Shown here piece after piece: positions 8,994 through 16,831 of a stretch of DNA of 64,000 bases. The stretch is from Bdellovibrio sp. UBA4095 (GTDB lineage Bacteria; Bdellovibrionota; Bdellovibrionia; Bdellovibrionales; Bdellovibrionaceae): contig DFXZ01000012.1 of the NCBI GenBank assembly GCA_002381805.1, positions 62,001-126,000 of the forward strand, read 5' to 3'. How positions within the stretch are numbered: the stretch's first letter is position 1; each line of letters begins with the position of its first letter. Under the pieces are notes generated by a model. The model was given only the letters and a program-made list of their open reading frames with translations, was not told where the DNA came from and ran no database searches. Position numbers and translations under genes: made by a program.

Positions 8994-9547
8994 TCAGCGA
9001 TCCTTCCAGTAATCCTGAAAGTCCCCCCGGTAGCGACTTGCTGTTGTTTTGCCCGAATTCGCCCTCTTAACGAAATACCCGCGCCAGTTTGCTGCTGAGC
9101 TCCCGCCAAGAGCTGCTGCGAGTTCGTCACAGGCGGAGTGAGAGTCACATTGACACTTCTATAAACGAAAGCACCCATTTTAGTAAGCGCACGAAACTGA
9201 ACGGTCAGAGTGTCACCTTTCCCTACAGTCATAGTGCTCAACGGAGCTAAAGAATTTGATAAAGTCATGTTGAAATGGCCGGCGTCACATTTTGCAGAGG
9301 CCTGATAGTCGCTACTTAAAATCCAAGTTGCTCCGTCATCGAAACTTAATTCAATTGACGTTATTAGGGGCGAGCAGAATGCTTTTATCGGAACTGATGT
9401 TAAATTCGCAGTCACAATATTCGAAGTTGCAAAATCAAATGTCGCGTCGGTTTTAAGAAAACCCACGGACGGAGTTGTGTCGGTACAACTTATCAAAAAT
9501 AAAAATAGAACCAAAAGGCTATGCCTTTTGAGAATCGTGCTGCACAT
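8990..9547 (-). CDS. Lipoprotein coupled to the fibre adhesin
   Basis: A 185-residue lipoprotein with a lipobox (LISC) about 20 residues from the start. A TTG at 9550 precedes the chosen ATG at 9547. No known domain is recognised. The mature part is beta-rich, contains a SFDDGATW strand-turn and ends in a Gln/Gly-rich segment (GISLRGRIRA). It overlaps the fibre gene by 4 bases, so the two are likely made together, and the lipoprotein may anchor or assemble the fibre in the outer membrane (inference). A FliA-like -10 box lies only a few bases upstream, which would give a nearly leaderless mRNA. Confidence 0.7.
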   Translation of the reverse strand: MCSTILKRHSLLVLFLFLISCTDTTPSVGFLKTDATFDFATSNIVTANLTSVPIKAFCSPLITSIELSFDDGATWILSSDYQASAKCDAGHFNMTLSNSLAPLSTMTVGKGDTLTVQFRALTKMGAFVYRSVNVTLTPPVTNSQQLLAGAQQQTGAGISLRGRIRAKQQQVATGGTFRITGRIAE

Positions 9548-9555
9548 CAACTAAA

Positions 9556-9563
9556 CTATCGGC
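9556..9563 (-). promoter_or_regulatory. FliA (sigma-28)-like -10 element before the lipoprotein/fibre operon
   Basis: Minus-strand GCCGATAG differs from the sigma-28 -10 consensus GCCGATAA at the last base. About 12 bases further upstream is TCAAG, a partial match to the TAAAG start of the -35. In Bdellovibrio, FliA promoters drive attack-phase genes, which would suit a host-recognition fibre. The predicted start lies very close to the ATG at 9547, so transcript mapping is needed to accept it. Confidence 0.45.
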
Positions 9564-9654
9564 GAAAATAAGACCTTTCTTGACCCTGTCTGCCAAAAGA
9601 TGTCTCAGATCGAAACGATTTTTGAATTGTTGCGAAAACTTAAATCAGGAATTA

Positions 9655-10026
9655 CTATTCCGGAGCACCCGCCTCCAACCATTGTTTCAGCAGAGAGAGT
9701 TGTCGCTCCGTCAGAGTCGGTTTGTGTGCAGGCGGCATGTTTCGTTCCAGGATAGTTGAGTCATAGATTGCCGGTATATTTAAACGGACCTCTACTAAAG
9801 AATCGACGCCAATATTTCCTTCTGTCACGCCGGTTGCACGACTATGGCATTCGTAACAAGCCGGTCGAAAAACCTCATCCGTGACAATGCTATACTTTAG
9901 ATCTTCATCGGGCACTGGCTTGGTATCAATTGGCGGTAAAGCGATACCGTCACTGACGCCTCCATCACAGGCTGCGAAAAGCGTCACAAACATCACCAGT
10001 ATAAGTATTTGAGTCCATCGTTTCAT
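9655..10026 (-). CDS. Monoheme c-type cytochrome lipoprotein
   Basis: A 123-residue exported electron-transfer protein. A lipobox (FAAC, Cys20) predicts an outer-membrane lipoprotein. The heme-binding motif CYECH is at residues 57-61, and Met97 in RNMPPAH is a plausible sixth heme ligand. The sequence after the heme site (LTERQLSLLKQWLEAGAPE) is the usual C-terminal helix of small cytochrome c domains found in planctomycete-type and peroxidase-linked cytochromes. It stands alone between the fibre operon and a divergent kinase gene. Redox partner unknown. Confidence 0.8.
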   Translation of the reverse strand: MKRWTQILILVMFVTLFAACDGGVSDGIALPPIDTKPVPDEDLKYSIVTDEVFRPACYECHSRATGVTEGNIGVDSLVEVRLNIPAIYDSTILERNMPPAHKPTLTERQLSLLKQWLEAGAPE

Positions 10027-10130
10027 GCTGTCCAGGCTAACATCCCCGCTGAATCAGTCATGTTGTATGTTTACAAAACGCCGCCATGTCTGATGCTTGA
10101 CAGGTCATCTTAAGAGAACGATCTTAAGTT

Positions 10131-10688
10131 ATGTTCTCGAAACAACGCATTGTTATTATCGGTAATCTTGCAGGCGGCAAAACTCGACTTAGTCGCAGTC
10201 TTGCTAAAAGATACAATATTCCACTGTTACACATCGATAGCGTTCAGTTTTTACCCGGCATGAAGATTCGTACTCCGTCCGAAACGAAAAACATTATTGA
10301 AGATATCACTCGCCAAGAAAAATGGATTGTCGATGGATTCGGACCCTTGGATATTCTTGAGAAACGCTTCGCACAAGCGGATGCCATCGTGATGATCGAC
10401 TTCCCCCTGTGGCGACATTATTGGTGGTGCAGCAAACGACAAATATCTAATTTGTGGACTCGCCGAGAGGAATTACCTCCAGGATGTTCGGAGCTTTCTT
10501 GGGCTCACACCATAAAGCTTTTTAAAACGCTCAAACAGATTCACACTAAAATGAGGCCCGAACTTTTAAGAATCTTGAATCGACCACACAATCTAGGCAA
10601 AACCGTTTTCATTCGAACTTTGCAAGATTGGCAGAGCCTGGAACAAAAAGGCTTGCCTAACGACCATCAAAAGGAAAAGCCCGGATAA
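10131..10688 (+). CDS. P-loop nucleoside/adenylate kinase-like protein
   Basis: A 185-residue protein with a Walker A motif, GNLAGGKT (residues about 11-18), and a kinase-type arrangement: the strand IVIIGN, helix RLSRSLAKRY, then LLHIDS and WIVDGFG. It resembles the small adenylate-kinase-like proteins annotated as topology modulation (FlaR-type) proteins. The substrate is not known. A direct repeat ATCTTAAG occurs twice just upstream of the ATG. Its 3' end overlaps the convergent SDR gene by 32 bases. Confidence 0.75.
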   Translation: MFSKQRIVIIGNLAGGKTRLSRSLAKRYNIPLLHIDSVQFLPGMKIRTPSETKNIIEDITRQEKWIVDGFGPLDILEKRFAQADAIVMIDFPLWRHYWWCSKRQISNLWTRREELPPGCSELSWAHTIKLFKTLKQIHTKMRPELLRILNRPHNLGKTVFIRTLQDWQSLEQKGLPNDHQKEKPG

Positions 10689-11649
10689 GTTTCAATAACC
10701 AGTATTTCCATCTTGGTGGATCAGGCCGTCGCCTGCTGTAGTTCTTTCCCCACTCCTTAACATTCGGCAAGCAAGCATAGAGAAACGGATGAAGTAGTCT
10801 GCGAGGGACAAATCGTCTTAGGTAATAGAAAAGCTCGGCATCGAATGTTGCCGGAATCCACAACGGTGGTTTCTGAGTACGGACAACATCCATCACCAGA
10901 TCGGCGATCTTAGAAGGAGTGGTCCAGGAAAAATCCATCAGACGGGCCACGAACGGTCCCATACTTTGATAATATTGACTATAGACCTCTTGGCCGGCTT
11001 CGGATGCGCGCGCAGCCTCGGTATAACGAACTTTTTTAAATGAGTTCGAATTAATAAAGCCAGGCTGGATCATCGAAACATCTATGCCGAACGGTCTGAG
11101 TTCATACCAAAGGGCTTCACTGGCGCCTTCTAAGGCATACTTTGATGCGGAGTAAGATGCCATGGTCGGCATGGCCAACATACCACTGACCGAAGAGATG
11201 TTTATAATCTTGCCTCGCCCGACCTCTCTCATCATTGGAAGCACTAAACGGATCAACTCCATTGGACCAAAATAGTTGGTCGCCATCTGCAACTCTTCAT
11301 CCTGGGCAGTCATATGCTCGACAACACTGCGATAAGAGATGCCGGCATTATTTACAAGAATATCGACCTTATTCCATTTTTCTTTCAGCGTATCGATGAC
11401 ATTTTTTCGATCCAGGTCATTTGTCACATCCATTGGCAGAACGATAAAACGTTCATTTTCTGGGAACACCCTGCGCAGCTGCTCAACGTGGTGAACCCTC
11501 GCCGTGATGCAAACGCGAAAACGAGGGTTCCGATAAAACAGACGAGCTATAGCAAGACCAATCCCCGAGGCACAGCCAGTGATTAAAACCACGGGTAAAT
11601 AGCCACGAGGAGGATTGAGCATCTTGAACCAATAGACATAGCGGTACAT
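10657..11649 (-). CDS. Short-chain dehydrogenase/reductase (SDR)
   Basis: NAD(P)-dependent oxidoreductase of 330 residues. The Rossmann nucleotide-binding motif TGCASGIG lies near residue 24, NNAG follows, and the catalytic Ser (ISSVSG), Tyr and Lys (YSASK) are all present. The C-terminal 60 residues are longer than in minimal SDRs and carry aromatic and basic residues (SRRRPDPPRW), possibly for membrane or lipid association. Two in-frame ATGs (11649, 11622) have no clear Shine-Dalgarno, so the start is uncertain. Substrate unknown. Confidence 0.85.
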   Translation of the reverse strand: MYRYVYWFKMLNPPRGYLPVVLITGCASGIGLAIARLFYRNPRFRVCITARVHHVEQLRRVFPENERFIVLPMDVTNDLDRKNVIDTLKEKWNKVDILVNNAGISYRSVVEHMTAQDEELQMATNYFGPMELIRLVLPMMREVGRGKIINISSVSGMLAMPTMASYSASKYALEGASEALWYELRPFGIDVSMIQPGFINSNSFKKVRYTEAARASEAGQEVYSQYYQSMGPFVARLMDFSWTTPSKIADLVMDVVRTQKPPLWIPATFDAELFYYLRRFVPRRLLHPFLYACLPNVKEWGKNYSRRRPDPPRWKYWLLKLIRAFPFDGR

Positions 11650-11732
11650 GAATTCATTATAGCTGGTCCGAAGCGAACTGAGCTGAATTTAAAGGGCGAA
11701 GTCACGACTCCTTACAACTTTGTCATTTCCTC

Positions 11733-11763
11733 TTGAACACAAAGCAAAAGATCGGCTAAAAAT
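11733..11763 (+). promoter_or_regulatory. Probable sigma-70 promoter of slyX
   Basis: TTGAAC at 11733-11738 and TAAAAA from 11757 are separated by 18 bases. The predicted start (about 11769) lies after the in-frame ATG at 11762, which supports the TTG at 11792 as the slyX start. Confidence 0.4.
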
Positions 11764-11791
11764 GAGACATTCGTCAAACAAAGGAGATCTT

Positions 11792-11998
11792 TTGAGCGAG
11801 CAGCGCTTTATCGACATTGAAACCAAGTTGGCTCATCAAGAATTTCAAATTGAAGAACTGAACCAGGTTATCTACGAGCAACAAAAAACGATTTCGAAAC
11901 TTGAAACACTTCTTGAGGGACTGACCAAGAGACTAAAGGAAGTCCTCGCAAGCGATGGCGACGAAATCCGCGACCACGAGAAACCACCGCACTACTAA
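11792..11998 (+). CDS. slyX: SlyX family protein
   Basis: Small cytoplasmic coiled-coil protein, 68 residues. The pattern LAHQEFQIEELN and the C-terminal PPHY are the hallmarks of SlyX, whose role remains poorly defined. The frame extends upstream to ATGs at 11720 and 11762, but TTG at 11792 has a perfect AAGGAG five bases upstream and begins where other SlyX proteins begin. A GNAT gene follows after 10 bases, so the two are probably co-transcribed. Confidence 0.8.
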   Translation: MSEQRFIDIETKLAHQEFQIEELNQVIYEQQKTISKLETLLEGLTKRLKEVLASDGDEIRDHEKPPHY

Positions 11999-12008
11999 TG
12001 GTAATTCT

Positions 12009-12530
12009 ATGGAAAACATCTCTACAACAAGAACTCTTCTTCGCCGACTTCGCCCCAGTGACTTAAGCGCCATGCGATTACTCGAGTCCGATCCCCTCGT
12101 GATGCAATTCACACCATCACGTGTTCCGCAATCTCTAGAGCAAACTCGAAAGCGACTTGAAGGGCAAATTGCCAAACAAAGCTCGCTCGCCCCGTTTGGA
12201 GTATGGGCTGCAGAGCTTAAAGCAGACTCCGAGTTCGTGGGCTGGTTCATGCTTAACCCATTAGCGCCCCATTCTTTGGAGCTTGGCTATATGCTCATTC
12301 AGGAGTACTGGGGCAAGGGTCTGGCCACTGAGGTTTGCCGGGCTCTTATTGAATTTTCTAAAACCCAAGATTCTATTAAAGAGATCATTGCAAAAACCAA
12401 CTTCGACAACGATTCATCGATCCGGGTCTTGGAAAAACTAGGTTTTATTTATAACGAGACAACTACCAAAGCTGAGCCTGTCTTAGGCGGAAATATCCAG
12501 ATTAAAACATTCTCATTAGCTTTGCTTTAG
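12009..12530 (+). CDS. GNAT-family N-acetyltransferase (RimJ/RimL-like)
   Basis: A 173-residue acetyl-CoA-dependent acyltransferase of the ribosomal-protein-acetylating type. N-terminal TTRTLLRRLRPSDL, the strand GWFMLNP, then ELGYMLIQEYWGKGLATE, which contains the acetyl-CoA-binding Q/R-x-x-G-x-G/A-like loop, and the VLEKLGF motif near the end are all typical. A longer frame starts at 11955 inside slyX, but ATG 12009 fits the family start. The protein acted on is unknown. Confidence 0.85.
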   Translation: MENISTTRTLLRRLRPSDLSAMRLLESDPLVMQFTPSRVPQSLEQTRKRLEGQIAKQSSLAPFGVWAAELKADSEFVGWFMLNPLAPHSLELGYMLIQEYWGKGLATEVCRALIEFSKTQDSIKEIIAKTNFDNDSSIRVLEKLGFIYNETTTKAEPVLGGNIQIKTFSLALL

Positions 12531-12556
12531 TTCGGAACGCCAACCTGCCAAGACTG

Positions 12557-13804
12557 CTACTTCTTCTTTTTCTTGCGCTTGGCTGCGTTCATCAAAGCTT
12601 CTTCATGAGCAATCATATCAGCAATGCTCATACTCTCTGGCTCGATGGGGGCCGCGATGGCCCTGTAGTCATCCTGTGACACCTTGATGACTTCGACCTT
12701 TTTAGTCAGAAGCTTTTCGATCTCTTCTAAGAGCGATTTTTCTTCGGGACTGCAGAAAGAAACAGCGATCCCTTTGTTAAATCCCCGCCCCGTCCGACCA
12801 ATCCGGTGAACATAATTTTCGGGTTTTTCTGGCAGATCGTAGTTGATCACGTGAGTAACATCTGGAATGTCAATGCCTCGAGCACTCACATCCGTAGCAA
12901 TAAGAACTTTACAGTCCCCAGCTCGGAAAGCTCTCATCACTTCAGCTCGATCGGTCTGATCGTTACCACCATGAATTGTGAGACTGCTTATTTCAGAACG
13001 CTCCAAAACTTTGGCGACACGTTCTGCTCTAACTCGGGTTCGTACGAAGATAATAAACTTGCCTTCCATATTCTGTTTCAAATACTCGATCAGGAAGAAA
13101 CGCTTATTATCCATCTCAACGAACATGACGAAGTGATTTACATTCTTAGAGACAGGATCATCAGGAGAAATTTGAATACGAATGGCATTGCTGCGAACCT
13201 GAGAGAACGCCAGCTTCTTGATTTCCGGATTTATAGTAGCCGAGAAAAACAGGGTCTGATGGCGAGTTCTTAGTTTACGCTTCACCGACTCGATATCTTC
13301 AATGAATCCCAAATCCAGCATATGATCGGCTTCATCTAGCACCAAAGTTTCGATATAACTGATATCAACAAAACCTTGGCTGATCAGGTCGAACATGCGA
13401 CCTGGAGTCGCAATCAAGATATCAATACCATCTTGCAGTTTTTTGATCTGAGCGTCTTGTTCAACACCTCCGAACAAAGCAAATGGTTTTACTTTAGTAT
13501 GCTTTGCCAGGCGATTAAAGACCTCACCAATCTGCTGAGCCAATTCGCGAGTGGGCACCAACACCAAGCACTTAATACCCGAAACACGTTTGCTGGTTTT
13601 ACTACTATGGATCATGTGGATAATGGGAATAGCAAAAGCCGCTGTTTTCCCTGTTCCGGTCTGCGCAATTGCTAAAACGTCTTCACCTTTTAGGATCGAA
13701 GGGATAGCTTTGAACTGAATGTCGGTTGTCCGAAAAAAGCCGTTATCCTCAAGGTTGCGCACGAGATCTTCAGATAAATGGAACTTTTCAAACTTCACAG
13801 GCAC
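12557..13804 (-). CDS. DEAD-box ATP-dependent RNA helicase (RhlE-like)
   Basis: A 415-residue RNA helicase that remodels RNA in the cytoplasm. Motifs in order: Q motif (F...GFFRTTDIQ), Walker A AQTGTGKT, PTRELA, DEAD, SAT, then helicase-C motifs ARGID and HRIGRTGR. The C-terminus ends in a poly-lysine tail (KRKKKKK) that can add RNA affinity. The length is at the short end for the family, without long extensions, as in RhlE. It stands alone on the minus strand. Confidence 0.93.
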   Translation of the reverse strand: MPVKFEKFHLSEDLVRNLEDNGFFRTTDIQFKAIPSILKGEDVLAIAQTGTGKTAAFAIPIIHMIHSSKTSKRVSGIKCLVLVPTRELAQQIGEVFNRLAKHTKVKPFALFGGVEQDAQIKKLQDGIDILIATPGRMFDLISQGFVDISYIETLVLDEADHMLDLGFIEDIESVKRKLRTRHQTLFFSATINPEIKKLAFSQVRSNAIRIQISPDDPVSKNVNHFVMFVEMDNKRFFLIEYLKQNMEGKFIIFVRTRVRAERVAKVLERSEISSLTIHGGNDQTDRAEVMRAFRAGDCKVLIATDVSARGIDIPDVTHVINYDLPEKPENYVHRIGRTGRGFNKGIAVSFCSPEEKSLLEEIEKLLTKKVEVIKVSQDDYRAIAAPIEPESMSIADMIAHEEALMNAAKRKKKKK

Positions 13805-13951
13805 ACCTCGGGCTTTTTAAACGGATAAGTAAGATCAAGCACTTACCACGATCCCGCGGACATCACACTAAGAATCTGAGGACCCTAAAAATATGAAAGG
13901 GCATACCGATTTTTCACAGAGCGCGGTATGTGCCACTAACCACAAAAATAC

Positions 13952-14632
13952 TTAAGACTTCATGCCGACCCAGCCGACTATCATCAGGGATTGAAAAAAT
14001 CGAAAGGGCCTGCTGATGCCACCTTTTTGCAGAAGGTGTTCTGTTTCATTCGGGTCAAGAACCGTCAGAACGTCTTTTAGCTGCTTTGGCAGCGACGCAA
14101 GTGATTCTGGAGTGGCCCCCATCAGCTTTTGGACTTGCTCCCAGCCTTTGAGCATCTGCGGAAAGTCGGGAGAGTTTAGATCGCAGCTGATTTCAGTGTT
14201 CACAAGCATGCCCCCTTTTCGCAGTCGCGAGCTGATGTTTCTAACGAAACCAATTCTATCCGTCTTACTCACAAAATGAGCCACCAAAATACTCAATGCA
14301 GCGTCGAAAATCTCGCCCTCTGGCAGATCCTGAGTATAGCCATGCACCAACTCACAGCGATCTGCAACACCAGCCTCTTTTAATCGTTCCGCGCAGACCT
14401 CAAGCATTGAAGCTGATGGATCGACGCCTAAAAAACTCCATCCCGGATTATCCTTCGCCAGAGATAAAATCTCTGCACCCGTGCCAACCCCCACACATAA
14501 TATTCTCGCCTGAGCTGGCAACTCCTTTAAAAGAAGCCTAATCAGAAAATGCATATTATCTGCAATGGGAGCTAGTCTCCGGTTCTTTTCATCATATGCT
14601 TGCGACATCTCTTTGGTAAAAAAATCAGTCAT
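13952..14632 (-). CDS. Class I SAM-dependent methyltransferase
   Basis: A 226-residue methyltransferase. The SAM-binding motif I is VGVGTGAE, with acidic residue Asp in GVDPSASML at the end of strand 2, and motif IV-like DAALSILVAHF. The ATG at 14632 is 8 bases from GGAG; an upstream GTG has no usable spacing. It lies 31 bases after the redox-disulfide gene, so it is probably in the permease operon. It lacks the cysteine set expected of ArsM arsenite methyltransferases, so a role in arsenic methylation is not supported; the substrate is unknown. Confidence 0.8.
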   Translation of the reverse strand: MTDFFTKEMSQAYDEKNRRLAPIADNMHFLIRLLLKELPAQARILCVGVGTGAEILSLAKDNPGWSFLGVDPSASMLEVCAERLKEAGVADRCELVHGYTQDLPEGEIFDAALSILVAHFVSKTDRIGFVRNISSRLRKGGMLVNTEISCDLNSPDFPQMLKGWEQVQKLMGATPESLASLPKQLKDVLTVLDPNETEHLLQKGGISRPFRFFQSLMIVGWVGMKS

Positions 14633-14663
14633 GAAAAACACTCCAAAAAGTAATTACTTCATC

Positions 14664-14894
14664 TTAAGAGATCATTTTTTTGATGTCGTCTATCGAAGGC
14701 ACTCGGCCCGCCACCTTAACTTCGCCATTAACTACTAATGCAGGAGTCGACATGACAGAAAATGCCATGATTTTCTCAATATCAGTTACTTTTTCGATAG
14801 TATATTTAACCCCAAGCTCTTCTGCAGCGGCCTTGGTCGCTTCTTCCAGCTTTTTACATTTTGGACACCCAGTTCCCAATATCTTTAGGTCCAT
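14664..14894 (-). CDS. Small redox-active disulfide protein (thioredoxin-like, CPKC)
   Basis: A 76-residue thioredoxin-fold protein with active-site GCPKCKK at residues 9-15 and the conserved cis-Pro in MSTPALVV. It belongs to the redox-active disulfide protein 2 family, commonly encoded beside ArsP/DUF318-type permeases. It begins 9 bases after the permease stop, so it is in the same operon and probably passes electrons to the permease or its substrate (inference). Confidence 0.88.
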   Translation of the reverse strand: MDLKILGTGCPKCKKLEEATKAAAEELGVKYTIEKVTDIEKIMAFSVMSTPALVVNGEVKVAGRVPSIDDIKKMIS

Positions 14895-14903
14895 AATCGC
14901 TCC

Positions 14904-15908
14904 TTATATTAGTAAGTGTGAAATACTATTCAAAGTATAGCCAATGATGATGATTCCAATGATGACAATCATAGTGAACAGCAAAAGCAGTGGAATCTTG
15001 ACCACTTTCTTTAACAAGATCATCGATGGAATCGAAAGAGCTGTCACGCTCATCATAAATGCCAGCACGGTTCCAATACCAACGCCTTTATTTATAAGAG
15101 CTTCGGCAATTGGCAAGGTTCCAAAAATATCAGCATACATCGGCCCCCCTAGAAGAGTTGCAACTGGAACTGACCACCAATTCTGACTGCCCAATACAGA
15201 TGCTATAAGACTTTCTGGAATCCAGTTATGAATTCCAGCGCCGATACCGACACCAACCAGAACATAAATCCAGACTCTCTGAAACACATCCTTTACTTGA
15301 TCAACTGAAAATTGAAATCTCTCTCGTCTACTCAGTGTTTCGAAGTCCCCGCCGTGCAGTGATGGCTTTTTTGCAAAATCAGCGACATACTGATCCATGT
15401 TGGATTTGCTGATTATAGTTCCTCCGATCACCGCCAAGACTATTCCGATTCCGGTATAAACTAAAGCTATGCTCCAGTTAAAGATACTTGCTAACAATAT
15501 AATAGAGGCCAAGTCGACAAGCGGTGAAGAAATCAAAAACGAAAAAGTAACACCGATGGGTAAGCCTGCACTGGTAAAACCAATGAATAAAGGGATGGAG
15601 GAACAAGAGCAAAATGGAGTTATCGTGCCCAACAGAGCCCCGACAATGTTAGCAGTAACCCCATTAAACTTTCCTAATATTTTTCGACTTCTTTCTGGAG
15701 GAAAATAACTTTGAATCCATGACACTAAGAAAATAAGCACTGCTAAAAGGATGAATATTTTTATAACATCGTAGATGAAAAAATGAATGCTGCCACCTAA
15801 CGGAGTAGCTGTATCTAAACCAAATACACTTTCAACGAATACCTTAACAAGATAAGAAAGCCATTCCATTCGTAGCAACTGATCATTTAGCCACTTAAAA
15901 ATACCCAA
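14904..15908 (-). CDS. ArsP/DUF318-family permease
   Basis: Integral membrane permease of about 8-10 segments. The signature TPFCSCSSIPLFIGF is diagnostic of the family, whose studied members export trivalent organoarsenicals. A second conserved loop is GGPMYADIFGTLPIAEAL. The frame is open to ATG 15947, but TTG at 15908 has AAAAGGAG six bases away and is preferred; the start is therefore uncertain. It heads the permease-thioredoxin-methyltransferase operon and is divergent from an arsenate reductase, which supports metalloid resistance. No ArsR gene is visible nearby. Confidence 0.85.
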   Translation of the reverse strand: MGIFKWLNDQLLRMEWLSYLVKVFVESVFGLDTATPLGGSIHFFIYDVIKIFILLAVLIFLVSWIQSYFPPERSRKILGKFNGVTANIVGALLGTITPFCSCSSIPLFIGFTSAGLPIGVTFSFLISSPLVDLASIILLASIFNWSIALVYTGIGIVLAVIGGTIISKSNMDQYVADFAKKPSLHGGDFETLSRRERFQFSVDQVKDVFQRVWIYVLVGVGIGAGIHNWIPESLIASVLGSQNWWSVPVATLLGGPMYADIFGTLPIAEALINKGVGIGTVLAFMMSVTALSIPSMILLKKVVKIPLLLLFTMIVIIGIIIIGYTLNSISHLLI

Positions 15909-16064
15909 GCAAAGCTCCTTTTGCGGTTTTTTTGTAGGTCGGACCATGCCCGAGAGCTTTATGTCGAACTCGCAGTATTAAGATACAAGTTTGAATCTTG
16001 GCTGTCGAATTGATAAGTATTTAATGTGTAGACTCGATGAAAGTTGAACTCAAGGAGGGCAACC

Positions 16065-16493
16065 ATGACTAAACCCGTTCACATTTTATTTCTTTGTGTG
16101 GCAAACTCGGCACGGAGCCAATTGGCCGAAGGACTTGCGAAACAGATTTTTGGCGATAGTAGCAAAATTGAAAGCGCAGGCTCAGAGCCATCAGGAGTCG
16201 TCCAACCCTGGGCAGTAGCGGTTTTAGATGAAGTCGATATAGATATTCGCAATAATAAGTCCAAGTCGACTCAAGACCTTCCCACCACTTTTTTTGAGAA
16301 TTTAGATTTTATAATCACCCTTTGCGCAGAAGAGATCTGTCCGGTACTGCCGACAAAAGCAAAGCGCTTGCATTGGCCAATAAACGATCCTGCGACAGCA
16401 AAAGAAGCAGAAAAAGCTGAGGCGTTTCGCAAAGCTCGCGACGAGATTCGAAAAAGAATTTTGGCTTTAAAAGATGAACTTGATCAGCTCTAA
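16065..16493 (+). CDS. arsC: Arsenate reductase, low-molecular-weight phosphatase type
   Basis: Cytoplasmic enzyme of 142 residues that reduces arsenate to arsenite so that it can be exported. The phosphatase-type loop CVANSARSQ (C-x5-R) lies near the N-terminus, and a Cys pair in LCAEEICP lies at the place of the thioredoxin-linked resolving cysteines of this family. ATG at 16065 follows AAGGAGG; a TTG further upstream (16044) has none. Divergent from the ArsP-type permease with about 155 bases between them, so the two may share regulation. A simple protein-tyrosine phosphatase is a less likely reading. Confidence 0.88.
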   Translation: MTKPVHILFLCVANSARSQLAEGLAKQIFGDSSKIESAGSEPSGVVQPWAVAVLDEVDIDIRNNKSKSTQDLPTTFFENLDFIITLCAEEICPVLPTKAKRLHWPINDPATAKEAEKAEAFRKARDEIRKRILALKDELDQL

Positions 16494-16498
16494 ATAAA

Positions 16499-16581
16499 TG
16501 GTGCGCGGGGAGGGACTTGAACCCTCACGCTTGCGCATACGCCCCTCAAACGTACGTGTCTACCAATTCCACCACCCGCGC
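16499..16581 (-). tRNA. tRNA-Leu(GAG)
   Basis: Class II tRNA on the minus strand. The acceptor GCGCGGG pairs with CCCGCGC, followed by discriminator A and encoded CCA. The anticodon stem TACGT/GCGTA encloses loop TTGAGGG, giving anticodon GAG. There is a short variable arm and a normal T-arm with GTTCAAGTC. CCA is encoded (16499-16501). Confidence 0.93.
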
Positions 16582-16741
16582 GCGCTGACCTGAAAACTAC
16601 TGAGGAAGGTCTAGGATAACCATTACACCTGTTCAGAGTCAATAAAATGCATTCTCAGCCATTGGCGGCAGCCCCAATTTTTTTGCTCAACTTTTTAGCA
16701 AAATCTTTTAACCCCCTTGCCAGTTCGCAGAGTCAGATCAA
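16582..16741. other. Intergenic region before the GGA-hairpin locus
   Basis: No gene is supported here. A TTTTGCT/AGCAAAA inverted repeat occurs around 16682-16702. No convincing promoter for the downstream locus could be assigned; TTGCTC and a TTTTAA 17 bases on (16683-16711) is the best but weak candidate. Confidence 0.4.
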
Positions 16742-16830
16742 TAAGAGCACGGAAGCTCTTAAGACGGGAACAAGAAAGCTAGGATGGCTTTCTCGAACCG
16801 AGGCCACGGATGGCCGCCAGGGGAGGAAAA
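16742..16830 (+). ncRNA. Leader with three tandem GGA-loop hairpins (possible CsrA/RsmA target or sponge)
   Basis: Three successive hairpins each expose GGA in the loop. HP1 is TAAGAGC/GCTCTTA (16742-16761) with loop ACGGAA. HP2 is AGAAAGC/GCTTTCT (16773-16793) with loop TAGGATG. HP3 is GGCC/GGCC (16802-16815) with loop ACGGAT. They are followed by the GGGGAGGA Shine-Dalgarno of a 42-aa ORF. GGA in short hairpin loops is the binding unit of CsrA/RsmA. The same locus ends in a strong terminator, so the RNA could be a CsrA-controlled mRNA leader or a CsrB-like small RNA. Confidence 0.5.
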
Positions 16831-16831
16831 T

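Noticed and set aside
10097..10126. TTGACA upstream of the P-loop kinase as a sigma-70 promoter
   Set aside because: No acceptable -10 at 16-18 bases, and the start would fall on the ATG; kept only as a note on the ATCTTAAG direct repeat.
11720..11791. N-terminal extension of slyX from ATG 11720 or 11762
   Set aside because: The extension does not look like SlyX, overlaps a likely promoter, and lacks the AAGGAG found before TTG 11792.
11955..12008. Longer start of the GNAT gene inside slyX
   Set aside because: The added residues do not fit the family and there is no ribosome site; ATG 12009 is preferred.
13952..14632. ArsM arsenite methyltransferase
   Set aside because: Although near arsenic-type genes, it lacks the conserved cysteine set and the ArsM motif order.
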